A DNA stretch of 64,000 bases from Apopatosoma sp963618495 (GTDB taxonomy: Bacteria; Bacillota; Clostridia; Oscillospirales; CAG-272), in the NCBI GenBank assembly GCA_963618495.1, contig CAVESF010000006.1, positions 14,115-78,114 of the forward strand, in the 5' to 3' direction. This document shows, piece by piece, positions 41,700-50,719 of this stretch. A model generated the notes under the pieces. That model did no database searches, was not told the DNA's origin, and saw only the letters and a list, made by a program, of their open reading frames with translations. The stretch's first letter is position 1; each line of letters begins with the position of its first letter. Both the position numbers and the translations under genes were made by a program.

Positions 41700-43442
41700 T
41701 CAGTTTGCCTTGGCATAGAGCGTGCGCTCTTCGGGAAACTGCGAGAAGTATATTTCCCTGTAGGTATCGCAGGTCTGCATGAGAGTGTCATGCGTGCCTA
41801 TGCCCATCATCGCGCCGTTGTCGAGAACTATTATCTTATCCGCCTGCTTGATTCCCGCTATTCTCTGCGAAACAAGGAATACCGTCGTGTCGCCGCCGAG
41901 CGAATGTATCGCCTTTCGGAGCGCCGCGTCGGTCGCATAGTCAAGTGCGCTGGAACTGTCATCGAGGATGAGTATCTCGGGCTTTTTCGTCAGCGTGCGC
42001 GCTATGGAGATTCTCTGCTTCTGACCGCCGGAGAGATTTCTGCCGTTCTGCTCAAGTATGAAATCGAGTTTTCCGTCCTTGCCCTCCACAACCTCCTTTG
42101 CCTGCGCCGTAGTCAGCGCGTCCCAGAGAGCCGCGTCGGCGGCGTTTTCGTCGCCCAATCGGAGGTTTTCGCCGATGCTGCCCGAGAAGAGTACGGAACG
42201 CTGCTGCACCGTGCCGACCTTGCGGCAGAGCGTTTCTGCGGTATATTCCTTTACATTGTTGCCGTCTATGAGCACGGCGCCGTCGCTTGCGTCATAGAAG
42301 CGCGGTATCAGGCTGACAAGCGTTGTCTTGCCGCTGCCCGTACCGCCGATGACGCCGACGGTCTCGCCCTTTTTCGCTTCAAAGGAAATATTCTTAAGGC
42401 TAGGTGCGCCCGCGCCCTTATATGAAAATGTGACATTGTCAAAGCGGACAGCACTGTCTCCGTCCTTTTCCACGGCATCGCGTGCGGGATATTCCATGCT
42501 TGTTTTCACGGAGAGAATATTCGCCACGCGCTTTGCGCAAGCCATGGATTTATTGAGCGTGATGATAAGCGAAGCAAGTTTGATAAGCTCCACTATTATC
42601 TGTAGCATATAGTTGTAGAGCGCTATCATATAGCCCTGCTCGAGTGCTCCGGCATTGACCTGCACGGCGGCGCGGTCGATGAGGAAAACAGCGCCGATAT
42701 TTATCAGGACATAAGTAAGCGGATTGAGTAGCGCCGATATCTTGCCGACGAACTCATTGAGCTTCGTAAGCGCTCTGTTGCTCTCTTCAAATTCCTCGAC
42801 GGAATGCTCCTCGCGGCAGAATGCGCGTATTACGCGGACACCCGTGAGATTTTCTCTCGTGAGTCTCGTCACGCGGTCGAGCCTGCCCTGCACCTTGCCG
42901 AAAAGCGGGATGCTCACAAGCATTATCGCAAATACGACGACGAAAAGCACGGGTATTGTTATGGCGAAAATGACACCGCATTTCACATTTATGATGAAAG
43001 CCGCTATCATCGAGCCGATGACGATAAAGGGACTGCGCAGGAGCAGGCGAAGCCCGAGATTGAGTCCGTTCTGCACCTGATTTATGTCGCTTCCGAGCCT
43101 TGTTATTATCGTGTCCGTGCCGAGCGTGTCAAGCTCGGTAAAGGAAAGGCTCTGCACATGGTCAAAAGTCGCCTGACGAAGCGATGCGGCAAAGCCGACG
43201 CTCGCCTTTGCCGCAAAGAACTGCGCCGCCACGGTGCAGCACAGCCCGAGCGCCGCCATGCCGAGCAGAATCAGCGCGCAGCGCACCATATAGGCTTTGT
43301 CGCCGTTTTTCACGCCGACATTTATCATATCGGCGACGACTACGGGTACAAGCAGGTCGAAAGCAACCTCCAGCACCTTGAAAAGCGGCGCGAGAATGCT
43401 CTCTTTCCTGTATTTTTTCAGATAGATGAGTAGATTTTTCAT
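41700..43442 (-). CDS. ABC exporter half, degenerate-site subunit
   Basis: A 580-residue half transporter with six helices (~15-300) and an ATPase domain. Walker A GGTGSGKTT and signature NLSGGQKQR are intact. The Walker B catalytic glutamate is replaced: ILDDSSSALD instead of the usual LDEATS. The switch histidine is also replaced by Gln in FLVSQRIAGI. Such an impaired half is typical of heterodimeric exporters, where one ATP site only binds. It pairs with the gene 15 bases downstream. GGAG lies upstream, and a TATAAT with a nearby palindrome precedes it (43478-43502). Confidence 0.9.
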   Translation of the reverse strand: MKNLLIYLKKYRKESILAPLFKVLEVAFDLLVPVVVADMINVGVKNGDKAYMVRCALILLGMAALGLCCTVAAQFFAAKASVGFAASLRQATFDHVQSLSFTELDTLGTDTIITRLGSDINQVQNGLNLGLRLLLRSPFIVIGSMIAAFIINVKCGVIFAITIPVLFVVVFAIMLVSIPLFGKVQGRLDRVTRLTRENLTGVRVIRAFCREEHSVEEFEESNRALTKLNEFVGKISALLNPLTYVLINIGAVFLIDRAAVQVNAGALEQGYMIALYNYMLQIIVELIKLASLIITLNKSMACAKRVANILSVKTSMEYPARDAVEKDGDSAVRFDNVTFSYKGAGAPSLKNISFEAKKGETVGVIGGTGSGKTTLVSLIPRFYDASDGAVLIDGNNVKEYTAETLCRKVGTVQQRSVLFSGSIGENLRLGDENAADAALWDALTTAQAKEVVEGKDGKLDFILEQNGRNLSGGQKQRISIARTLTKKPEILILDDSSSALDYATDAALRKAIHSLGGDTTVFLVSQRIAGIKQADKIIVLDNGAMMGIGTHDTLMQTCDTYREIYFSQFPEERTLYAKAN

Positions 43443-43477
43443 TTTGTTGGTTTGTCTCCGTTTTTGCGTGTTAAGTA

Positions 43478-43502
43478 ATTATATAAATTGCGGATTCTCC
43501 GC
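43478..43502 (-). promoter_or_regulatory. Possible promoter and palindrome ahead of the ABC pair
   Basis: On the minus strand TATAAT (43478-43483) with GCGGA-TTC-TCCGC (43490-43502) immediately upstream. No good -35 is seen. The palindrome could be an operator or a small terminator for the PPC gene that ends at 43512. Confidence 0.35.
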
Positions 43503-43511
43503 TCTTTGTTT

Positions 43512-43937
43512 TCATGCCTTGAAGTCGAGCAGATTAAGACCTATGCCCTCGTCAAATCTGCGCCCGACCGCGCCGCATAGTGTGCGCACGAAAATCTCCG
43601 CCGTCGCGCTTATCACGGCGCTGTTCAGATGCCCGCCGAAAACTCTCCCCGCGGAATCTCCCGCTGAGAAATGCAGATGCAGATAGGGTTTCCCGTCCTT
43701 TTGCGTGATATTTCCAGAGAGCGAAACTATCTCATAGGCTCCCGAAAATTCGTTTGCGTAATATTTTTTCTCCGCCGTGTCGTAGACTCCGACGGTAAAG
43801 GCGCTTACCGCGCCTATGCCGCTCACTTCGGCAAGCGCGATTTTCTCCTTTTCGGCAAAAGCAGTCATGCTCGCGCATATTTCATCACCTATCCCGAGCC
43901 GCACGATGTATGTATCGCCGTGTTTTCTGTAATCCAT
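43512..43937 (-). CDS. PPC/DUF296 domain protein
   Basis: A 141-residue protein that is almost entirely one PPC (plants and prokaryotes conserved, DUF296) domain. Characteristic parts are YIVRLGIGDEICASMTAFAE, LAEVSGIGAVSAFTVGVYD and the metal-binding-like PYLHLHFSAGD with GGHLNSAVIS. Bacterial members form trimers; they are often called DNA-binding, but this is weakly supported and there is no AT-hook here. GGAGG lies five bases before ATG 43937. The frame continues open to 44138, past the predicted promoter, so the longer form is unlikely. Confidence 0.85.
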   Translation of the reverse strand: MDYRKHGDTYIVRLGIGDEICASMTAFAEKEKIALAEVSGIGAVSAFTVGVYDTAEKKYYANEFSGAYEIVSLSGNITQKDGKPYLHLHFSAGDSAGRVFGGHLNSAVISATAEIFVRTLCGAVGRRFDEGIGLNLLDFKA

Positions 43938-44076
43938 ATTTTCCTCCATGATTATATCAATGCGCGAAAGCACCGTTGCCGTGCGCTGTCGCATATTTAT
44001 TCGGTTTTCTCTGACCTTTTTCGCTTTTTCGGTGCGGATTATCTTTGCAAATCCGCGGACATTTACTTTGCCTTTT

Positions 44077-44105
44077 ATTATATCATCCGGCTTTCCTTTT
44101 ATCAA
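44077..44105 (-). promoter_or_regulatory. Promoter of the PPC-domain gene
   Basis: On the minus strand TTGATA, 17 bases, TATAAT with extended TGA. Confidence 0.65.
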
Positions 44106-44191
44106 TGGCTTTTTCGGAAAAATTCGTATTATTTTCAAAATTCGCCGGAGCGATGCTTCTACGGATCTGTATTTTAAAATAACCGCATGGC

Positions 44192-44228
44192 AAAAGCCTC
44201 TGCCGGCTTTCCTCGGACAGAGGCTTTT
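44192..44228 (-). terminator. Terminator of the XRE-ABC-ABC operon
   Basis: AAAAGCCTCTG pairs with CAGAGGCTTTT, with a short inner CCG/CGG stem. The A and T ends allow it to work on either strand. Confidence 0.75.
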
Positions 44229-44240
44229 GTGGTATATTTT

Positions 44241-46074
44241 TCAGACATAAAACTGCGCCTGCGCGTTCCACAGCTCGTGATATTTTCCGCCCGCGTCCGC
44301 AAGCAGTTTTTCATGCGAGCCGCTCTGGACGATTTCTCCGCCGTCCATAACAAGTATTTCGTCGCTGAAAACGCATGATGACAACCTGTGGGAAATAAAT
44401 ATCGCCGTTCTTCCCTTGACGATGGCATTTAATCTCTTATAAATCTCGCTTTCTGAAATAGGGTCAAGAGCCGCGGTGGGTTCATCGAAAATTACTATCG
44501 GCGCGTCTTTATAGAGCGCTCTTGCCATGGCAATCTTTTGCGCTTCGCCGCCCGATATCATCACGCCGTTTCTTTCGAAATCTCTGTACAGAACCGTATC
44601 TATACCATTTTCAAGCGAAGCCAGTCTTTCCGAAAAACCGACCTCGTCGAGGCACGAAAGCACTTTCTGCTTTTCATAAGTCTCATCGCATGATATGTTT
44701 TGCGCAAGCGACATGGCAAATAAAGAATAGTCTTGAAAAACAACGGAAAAAGCTTTCAGATAATCGCTGTATCCGTATTCTTTTATATTGATTCCGTCGA
44801 GGAGGATTTCGCCCTCTGTCGGGTCATATAATCTGCAAAGAAGCTTTACAAGCGTTGTTTTTCCGCATCCGTTCATTCCGACTATCGCGAGCTTTTTGCC
44901 CTGCTTTATTTTGTAACTGAGATTTTTCAGAACATAAATATCGGTATTCGGATATTTGAAAGAAACATTTCTGAATTCAAATTCATGGCTTTCCTGCGGT
45001 GCGATTTTTTGCTCCCCGCTTTTCATCCCGGACGGGATTTCCACGAAATCGAAATAAAGCTTTGCAATCTCGCAATTATATCGCAACTGCTCGCCTGTCA
45101 CCATAATCTGCTTTATGGCTCCCGAGAAATTGGAGAGCGCCGCAATGTATTTTGTGATTGAACCTATGCTGAACCGTCCCGCAAGCGCACCGAACGCGGC
45201 AAATATATAAATCAGAAACTGGGTAAACAGGCGGATAAGCTCTCCCGGGATGTGCATTTTCTTTAAAGAATACATATTTGTATTTCCGTTTATGTCATAG
45301 CTCATCTGCATGGTCTCATGCGCATGCTGCATTATCGCCTCGGTCTGACCGTATATTCTGATGTCCATTGCGGTTTTGTTATAATAAATGTGCGATGTCA
45401 GCTCGGAACTCAAATCATTGATAAATGTAAATTTGGAATATTCGGAATTGGCATATCTGGTGCATTTGACCGCAACTTTACTGTTGAAAATGACATATAC
45501 GAATATCAACGCCAGAATGACTATTCCGACGATGGGATTGACAGCCAGTTTTGTTATCAGACTTCCCTCCGAGGGATAAGGCAATACAAAAAGGGAGATT
45601 GTCAGAGCCACGGAAAAAACCAGCGTGAAAAAGCTGCGCAAAAAGCTCGATGTGCTGTGATAAATGCTGGTCAGTCCTCCGCCGTTCATATTTTCATACT
45701 GCTCTATTTTGTTCAGCTTCTGCCTTGTTTCGGAATCCTCAATCGTGCTGTAATCAAGGTCGGGAATCTTCAGCGATTTTGATTTCTCGTAATTATTTGA
45801 AAAGGCAAGATATTTGATATTCAGAATCCTTGATAGAACAACCGAAATTATTTTTACGCCGAAACTTACAGCGACGGTAAGCAGTGCATAAGAAAAAACG
45901 CGCTTATAGTCGNNNNNNNNNNTCTACGATTTCAGCCGACATATATATGGTTATGAACGGAAATAGCGAATCGGTAACAGCCTTTATTATCTGAATCAGA
46001 ATGATATTCGGAGAAAACGAATTTATCGTTTTATAGCATTTGAACAATAATTTTATATCAGGAAGTTTTTTCAT
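44241..46074 (-). CDS. ABC exporter half, interrupted by an assembly gap
   Basis: Reading from ATG 46074 the frame encodes MKKLPDIKLLFKCYKTINS and a first transmembrane segment up to the Ns at 45913-45922. After the gap it resumes as DYKRVFSYALLTVAVSFG and stays open to the stop at 44241. With exactly ten Ns the two parts are out of frame by one, which shows the N-run is a gap of unknown length, not a frameshift. About 605 residues are visible. The ATPase part has Walker A GMNGCGKTT, signature MISGGEAQK, Walker B IFDEPTAALD and switch FISHRLSS, all intact. ATG 46074 overlaps the upstream stop as ATGA. Partner of the next gene. Confidence 0.85.
45913..45922. other. Assembly gap (ten Ns)
   Basis: A placeholder of ten Ns inside the transmembrane domain of the ABC gene. 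Frame analysis on both sides shows that the true length is not 10 modulo 3. Confidence 0.95.
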
Positions 46075-47870
46075 TCTGCCGCCTCCTTAAAATCGCCCGT
46101 ATAATATTGACTCTGCGCATGGAACATCGCGGCATATTTTCCGCCGTCCCGCATCAGACTCTCATGCGTGCCCTCTTCGAGTATCCGTCCGTTTTCCATA
46201 TAGAAAATGCGGTCGCAAAAACGGGTTGATGCCAACCGATGCGAAACAAAGATTGATGTTGTCCTGTCGGAAAGCGAATGGTATATCCGATAAACCTTTT
46301 CTTCGGCTATCGGGTCAAGTGCCGCCGTCGGCTCGTCAAGTATGACTATCGGAGATTCCTTGTAGAGTGCTCTCGCCATAGCCAGCTTCTGCCTCTCGCC
46401 GCCGGAGAGCTCCGTCGCATCCTTGAATAATGTTTTGTCGAGCTTTGTCCGCAGACCATCCGGCAGTGAATCAATTTTATCTTTCAGTCCCGCCTTTTCT
46501 ATCGCGGCATTCAGCCTTTCATAGTCAATATCGGCGCGGAACCCCGCGATATTTTCCTCGATGCTCATGGGCAATGTATAAATATCCTGAAATACGGCGG
46601 ATATTTTCGAATAATATTCTTCAATGTTATATTCCGAGATATTTTTCCCGTCCACCGATATGTAGCCGTCGGTCGGGATAAACAAACCGCAGACCAACTT
46701 TATCAGCGTGGTTTTACCTGCGCCGTTTATTCCCACCAGCGCGATTTTTTCGCCGCGTTTTATTTTGAATGATATATGGTCGAGAATCAGCGATTCGGAA
46801 TTCGGAAAGCGGAAGCAGACATCATGAAACTCTATCTCGGGTGCGTTCTGAAAAATATCGGCGCCTTTTCCGTGATTCATCACGCTCTTGTAGTCAAGAA
46901 AATTGCGGACATCGGAAATACACAGAGAGGAACGGTAGAGGTCGATGCATCCGTTCATGATTCCGTAAATATATACAGAATATTGCCCGATGAGAGCAAA
47001 ATAAAAGACAAATTCCGAGGCGGAGAGATTTCCTTTTGAAATTTTATAAATCAGCAGACCATACGCCAGACCGTCTCTGAGTAGCGTTATGAAAGCAGAG
47101 AGAATATCTATCCCACCTGCTCTCATCTCGCTTTTGCGGCTCCATTTGATTCTCTGCCCGAGCAGTGACATATAGATTTTGTAAAACCATGCGGATACTC
47201 CGTAGAGCTTTACATCTTTTGCCGCGCCGAAGCTTCCGAGTTTCCCGAGGATATATTGTTTTTTTCTGTCTATTTCATACCACTGCGTCTTGTTCTTCTG
47301 AATCCACTTGACATTGATTTTGCCGACATAATAAAGCAAAACCGTAGAAGCGGCAAGCACGAGAATGATAATCGGCGACAGTCTGAAAATCAGAGCCGAA
47401 TATAATACGATGCCTATCGTATTTGTAAGAAACAATGCCATTTTGCCGAAAATCGATTCTGCGATGCCGGCATTGCTTCCCACCGCCTGCTGCGCCTGAT
47501 TACGCATGGCGTTGTAGTCGCTGTTTTCCAGATTTACATAGTCTGTTCTTGCCACGGATTCTTTTATTTCAAGTCCCAGCTTCGTTCGGTTTATCAGCGA
47601 ATATTTGGGCAAAAAACTGTTTATGACTCTCAGCAGCAGCGTCGCCGCCGCAATAGCAAACATAAGTACGGAAATAAGCAAAAGCAACTTTGTATCGGCA
47701 ACGCCCTCGGTTGTATATTCGACGGTTTTCGAAGAGAGCAGTGTAAGTAAAAAGGGAAGCGCTATGGAAAAAGGCACGCTGAATGCGGCAAGCAAAACCG
47801 CCATTCTGGAGTTTTTCCATGCTTTTTTCATCATGAAGCGCAGATTACCGAAAAAAGAATATTTTTTCAT
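46071..47870 (-). CDS. ABC exporter half, partner of the gapped gene
   Basis: A 599-residue half transporter, with transmembrane helices in ~1-330 and an ATPase domain after ~350. Walker A GINGAGKTT, signature ELSGGERQK, Walker B ILDEPTAALD with its glutamate and the switch FVSHRLAST are all intact, so both ATP sites of the putative heterodimer are canonical, unlike the exporter pair at 39.9-43.4 kb. Similar pairs downstream of XRE regulators in Bacillota often export peptides or antimicrobials; no peptide precursor gene was found here. It lies 15 bases after the XRE gene. Confidence 0.88.
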   Translation of the reverse strand: MKKYSFFGNLRFMMKKAWKNSRMAVLLAAFSVPFSIALPFLLTLLSSKTVEYTTEGVADTKLLLLISVLMFAIAAATLLLRVINSFLPKYSLINRTKLGLEIKESVARTDYVNLENSDYNAMRNQAQQAVGSNAGIAESIFGKMALFLTNTIGIVLYSALIFRLSPIIILVLAASTVLLYYVGKINVKWIQKNKTQWYEIDRKKQYILGKLGSFGAAKDVKLYGVSAWFYKIYMSLLGQRIKWSRKSEMRAGGIDILSAFITLLRDGLAYGLLIYKISKGNLSASEFVFYFALIGQYSVYIYGIMNGCIDLYRSSLCISDVRNFLDYKSVMNHGKGADIFQNAPEIEFHDVCFRFPNSESLILDHISFKIKRGEKIALVGINGAGKTTLIKLVCGLFIPTDGYISVDGKNISEYNIEEYYSKISAVFQDIYTLPMSIEENIAGFRADIDYERLNAAIEKAGLKDKIDSLPDGLRTKLDKTLFKDATELSGGERQKLAMARALYKESPIVILDEPTAALDPIAEEKVYRIYHSLSDRTTSIFVSHRLASTRFCDRIFYMENGRILEEGTHESLMRDGGKYAAMFHAQSQYYTGDFKEAAE

Positions 47871-47885
47871 TCAAACCACCACAAC

Positions 47886-48275
47886 TCAATTGTTCCTTTC
47901 GATTACGATTATAACACTGTAATCGCCATCCGACACATCCTGCTCGGCTTTTACAACATGCCAGCCGCGCGATAAATAATATTTATTAAGACCGTCAATG
48001 AGCGGGAGTTCGTTTATCCTGTTGACCTTTGCATAAGGCGAACCGGCAAACATTTTCTGCTGATGCATACATTCGCCGCGGATAATATAATCGAGCGAAA
48101 CCTCAAAGAAATCCGAAAGCTTTATAAGAACATCAATATCGGGGCAGCTTCCCGCGCTTTCCCATTTTGATATAGCTTTGTCGCTTATATTGATGACTGC
48201 GGCAAGCTCCGCCTGCGTCATTCCCTTTTCTTTTCGCAACCCTGCGATTCTCGCACCGATGTTATTGCCATCCAT
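47886..48275 (-). CDS. XRE-family transcriptional regulator
   Basis: A 129-residue protein. The Cro/CI-type helix-turn-helix spans residues ~5-60 (IGARIAGLRKEKGMTQAELA, then KAISKWESAGSCPDIDVLIK). A ~65-residue C-terminal part (LNKYYLSRGWHVVKAEQDV, SVIIVIERNN) matches no domain I know and may sense a ligand. ATG 48275 has GGAG eight bases upstream and fits the promoter at 48313-48341; the longer frame to 48308 would start at the transcription start. First gene of an operon with two ABC exporter halves, which it probably controls. Confidence 0.85.
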   Translation of the reverse strand: MDGNNIGARIAGLRKEKGMTQAELAAVINISDKAISKWESAGSCPDIDVLIKLSDFFEVSLDYIIRGECMHQQKMFAGSPYAKVNRINELPLIDGLNKYYLSRGWHVVKAEQDVSDGDYSVIIVIERNN

Positions 48276-48312
48276 AATTTTTTCTCCTTGTCTTAAGTTT
48301 TTTGTCACTATA

Positions 48313-48341
48313 ATTATAGCATAAAAAATAAAGCCTGTCCA
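48313..48341 (-). promoter_or_regulatory. Promoter of the XRE-ABC operon
   Basis: On the minus strand TGGACA, 17 bases, TATAAT. The predicted leader is about 30 bases. Confidence 0.7.
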
Positions 48342-48471
48342 GCGAATAATTGTCTATTTTAGCTGATTTCGGGGGTTATTATTCTACCATCGTTCTACAA
48401 GCGGCCGAAAATTCTCAAAAAGTCTCTTCCCTGCGCATAAAAATCGCCGTGGCAAAGCACATCAAAAAAAT

Positions 48472-48504
48472 ACCCGCAGGCTTTTTGCAAGTCTGCGGGT
48501 TTTA
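48472..48504 (-). terminator. Terminator of the RlmD-like gene
   Basis: ACCCGCAG pairs with CTGCGGGT; on the minus strand it is followed by TATTTTTTTGAT. It ends the gene stopping at 48520. Confidence 0.8.
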
Positions 48505-48519
48505 AATCAAATCGGGTGA

Positions 48520-49884
48520 TTATACATTTGTATTAAGCCTTGACAACAGGCAAACCGTCTCCACATGTCCCGTTCTCGGGAACATATCGAGGGCGCGGAG
48601 CTTTGTCGGCACATACCCCTTCTCCGCGAGCCGGGCGCAGTCGCGCGCAGCTGTTGCGCTGTTGCACGAGACCATGACAACGCGTTCCGGCTGCATCCGC
48701 ACTATCGCCTCTATAACATCGGCGTTGATTCCCTTTCGCGGCGGGTCGAGGATTATCACATCGGGGCGCACTCCGCACTCAGAGAGCATCAGCGCCGCCT
48801 TGCCCGCGTCCGCGCAGAAAAATTCCGCATTTTCTATGCCGTTTTTCGCGGCGTTTTCGCGCGCGTTGTCCACCGCCTGCGGGATTATCTCCGCGCCGTA
48901 GAGCTTCTTTACCTTATCCGAGAGAAAAAGCCCTATCGTGCCCGCGCCGCAATAAAGGTCGAGTAGAGTTTCGCATCCCGTCAGTGCCGCGAACTCGCCC
49001 GCAAGCGAGTAGAGCCGCTCGGCGCCGTTTCTGTTCACCTGATAAAACGAGAGCGGCGAAATATCGAATTTCAGCCCGCCGAGCGTATCGCTTATCGTAT
49101 CGCTTCCGTAGAGCGTGACGCATTCGTTGCCGAGAATTTCATTCGTTTTTCTCGTGTTTATATTGAGCGCGATTGATTTTATACAAACATTTAATTTGAG
49201 CAAATCCCTTATCAGCGCTTGCTTTTCGGGAATGTCGCGTCCGTTTATGACGAGGCAGACCATCACCTCGCCGCTTCCTCTTCCGTCGCGGATATAGAGA
49301 TGACGGAGCAGTCCCCTGCCGCTTTCCTCGTCATAAGCGGAAACTCCGCTTTCGCTCGCCCAGCGCTCGACGCAGGCGATTATATCCTCATAAAAAGGCG
49401 GCGTCAGGCGGCAGTTTTCACACGGAATCATCCTGTGCGAATGCTTGGAATAAAACCCGAAGAAAATGCCGTTCTCCCCCGTCCCGCAGGGAAGCTGCGC
49501 CTTATTGCGGTAGCCGCCGACCTCGGGCGAGGGGACTATCGCATCGCATCTTATATCCAAGGCGCCGATGCGCGCGAAATTTTCATCCACCCAGTGCTTT
49601 TTTATCATAAGCTCCGCGCTGTACGAAATATGGCGGAAAGTACACCCGCCGCACCTGCCGAAAATGGCGCAGTCCGTTTCGGTTCTCTCAGGCGATGGCT
49701 TGATTATCCGCTCGATTTTCGCATATCCGTAGCTTTTCAGTGCTTTCAGCACCTTTACCTCGCATATATCGCCCACGGCGCACGCAGGTACGAAAAGCAC
49801 ATAGCCGTCCGCTTTGCCTATGCCCATGCCTTCGCCCGTGATATCTGTTATTTCCACTGTGAGAATATCGTTTTTCTTCGGCAT
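48520..49884 (-). CDS. rlmD: TrmA/RlmD-family rRNA (uracil-C5)-methyltransferase
   Basis: A 454-residue SAM-dependent m5U methyltransferase. An N-terminal TRAM domain (~1-60) is followed by the iron-sulfur cysteines CAIFGRCGGC near residue 75 and CENC further on. The methyltransferase domain has LLDLYCGAGTIGLFL near 315, ILDPPRKGI near 390 and the catalytic cysteine in VMVSCNSAT near 415. Bacillota carry one or two such paralogues (RlmCD for U747/U1939 of 23S rRNA), so the exact site is uncertain. GGAGAAAGAG lies upstream of the ATG. Confidence 0.88.
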   Translation of the reverse strand: MPKKNDILTVEITDITGEGMGIGKADGYVLFVPACAVGDICEVKVLKALKSYGYAKIERIIKPSPERTETDCAIFGRCGGCTFRHISYSAELMIKKHWVDENFARIGALDIRCDAIVPSPEVGGYRNKAQLPCGTGENGIFFGFYSKHSHRMIPCENCRLTPPFYEDIIACVERWASESGVSAYDEESGRGLLRHLYIRDGRGSGEVMVCLVINGRDIPEKQALIRDLLKLNVCIKSIALNINTRKTNEILGNECVTLYGSDTISDTLGGLKFDISPLSFYQVNRNGAERLYSLAGEFAALTGCETLLDLYCGAGTIGLFLSDKVKKLYGAEIIPQAVDNARENAAKNGIENAEFFCADAGKAALMLSECGVRPDVIILDPPRKGINADVIEAIVRMQPERVVMVSCNSATAARDCARLAEKGYVPTKLRALDMFPRTGHVETVCLLSRLNTNV

Positions 49885-50013
49885 ATCTCTTTCTCCGAAT
49901 ATGTATTTTTGCTTTTGCCATTATATTTTACCTCAAATATACCCCAAAATCAAGATTTGCAGGTAAAAAAGAGGACGAATTGTAAAGTTTTATATAAATT
50001 TTTCAAAATATTA

Positions 50014-50042
50014 TTGAAAAAAACTCGATTATAGGTTATACT
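50014..50042 (+). promoter_or_regulatory. Promoter of yajC
   Basis: TTGAAA, 17 bases, TATACT. A leader of about 25 bases precedes the gene. Confidence 0.65.
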
Positions 50043-50074
50043 TTACTGGTAATAACTTTTTGGAGGTAAATTCG

Positions 50075-50503
50075 ATGAACTTTTCCATGTTTCTCGCAGA
50101 AACAACAGATGGTACGGCAAAATCCGGCACAAGCAGTCTTGTCATGACGCTCGTCATGGTAGCCGTGCTCGGCGCAGTCATGTATTTCTTTATGTATCTC
50201 CCGCAGAAAAAGCAGGACAAGAAGAATAACGAAATGAAAAACAGCCTCTCCGTAGGCGATGAGGTCACCACAATAGGCGGCATAGTCGGCAGAGTTATCA
50301 GCATAAAGGATGACAGCTTCGTCCTCGAAACGACAAAGGACAGAACAAAGATCCGTTTCCTGCGCAGTGCTCTCCGCTCCATAGATGTCAAGGCTGACAG
50401 CGGCGACGACGATACCGCGGCAGACAAGACAGCGGACAAGGCGGATTCCAAGGCTCTTCCCAAGGCAGAGCTCAAGGATTCTCCGAACTCCAACGATAAG
50501 TAA
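50075..50503 (+). CDS. yajC: Preprotein translocase subunit YajC
   Basis: A 142-residue single-span membrane protein associated with SecDF. One helix (VMTLVMVAVLGAVMYFFMYL) at about residues 23-42 is followed by the YajC motif PQKKQDKKNNEMKNSLSVGD and VTTIGGIVGRVISI. The tail after residue ~110 is long, acidic and Lys/Asp/Ala rich, an extension not needed for the fold. ATG 50075 has GGAGG eight bases upstream; an ATG at 50060 would put that site inside the frame. Single gene with own promoter and terminator; secD/secF and tgt are not adjacent. Confidence 0.92.
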   Translation: MNFSMFLAETTDGTAKSGTSSLVMTLVMVAVLGAVMYFFMYLPQKKQDKKNNEMKNSLSVGDEVTTIGGIVGRVISIKDDSFVLETTKDRTKIRFLRSALRSIDVKADSGDDDTAADKTADKADSKALPKAELKDSPNSNDK

Positions 50504-50520
50504 TATATACACCTGTATAA

Positions 50521-50560
50521 AAATCAAAAAAGCGTTGCCACGGCAGCGCTTTTTTGATTT
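50521..50560. terminator. Terminator of yajC
   Basis: AAATCAAAAAAGCG pairs with CGCTTTTTTGATTT over a TGCC/GGCA inner stem and a two-base loop. Symmetric, hence able to work on both strands. Confidence 0.9.
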
Positions 50561-50632
50561 CTGCGGGAAAAGCGGCAAATCTTCTGCGTGGTGACTGCAA
50601 TTTTTTTGGCAAAAAGAATTTCCGCGCTTCTA

Positions 50633-50661
50633 TTGACAGGGCGGCAGGCAAATGATATAAT
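50633..50661 (+). promoter_or_regulatory. Perfect consensus promoter of the diacylglycerol kinase gene
   Basis: TTGACA, exactly 17 bases, TATAAT, with extended TGA before the -10. It may also drive valS, which follows without a terminator. Confidence 0.88.
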
Positions 50662-50719
50662 AATTTTATTATAATTTATTATGGCATTTTATACTTAAAG
50701 AAAGTCAGGCTTATTTCAA

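Larger units (their letters stand above)
43938..44240. other. Intergenic region with a promoter, a leader and a terminator
   Basis: Holds the PPC promoter (44077-44105), about 130 bases of untranslated leader without clear strong structure, and the terminator of the XRE-ABC operon (44192-44228). The open frame extending the PPC gene into this region has no supporting start site. Confidence 0.6.

Noticed and set aside
40293..42425. A 710-codon plus-strand frame opposite the ABC exporter pair
   Set aside because: Both minus-strand ABC genes show full ATPase motifs. The plus frame has no recognisable domain and spans two genes.
45690..46074. A frameshift or broken gene in the ABC transporter
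   Set aside because: Both sides of the N-run are open in frames that differ by one only if the ten Ns are taken literally. Ten Ns is a conventional gap of unknown length, so there is no evidence for a mutation.
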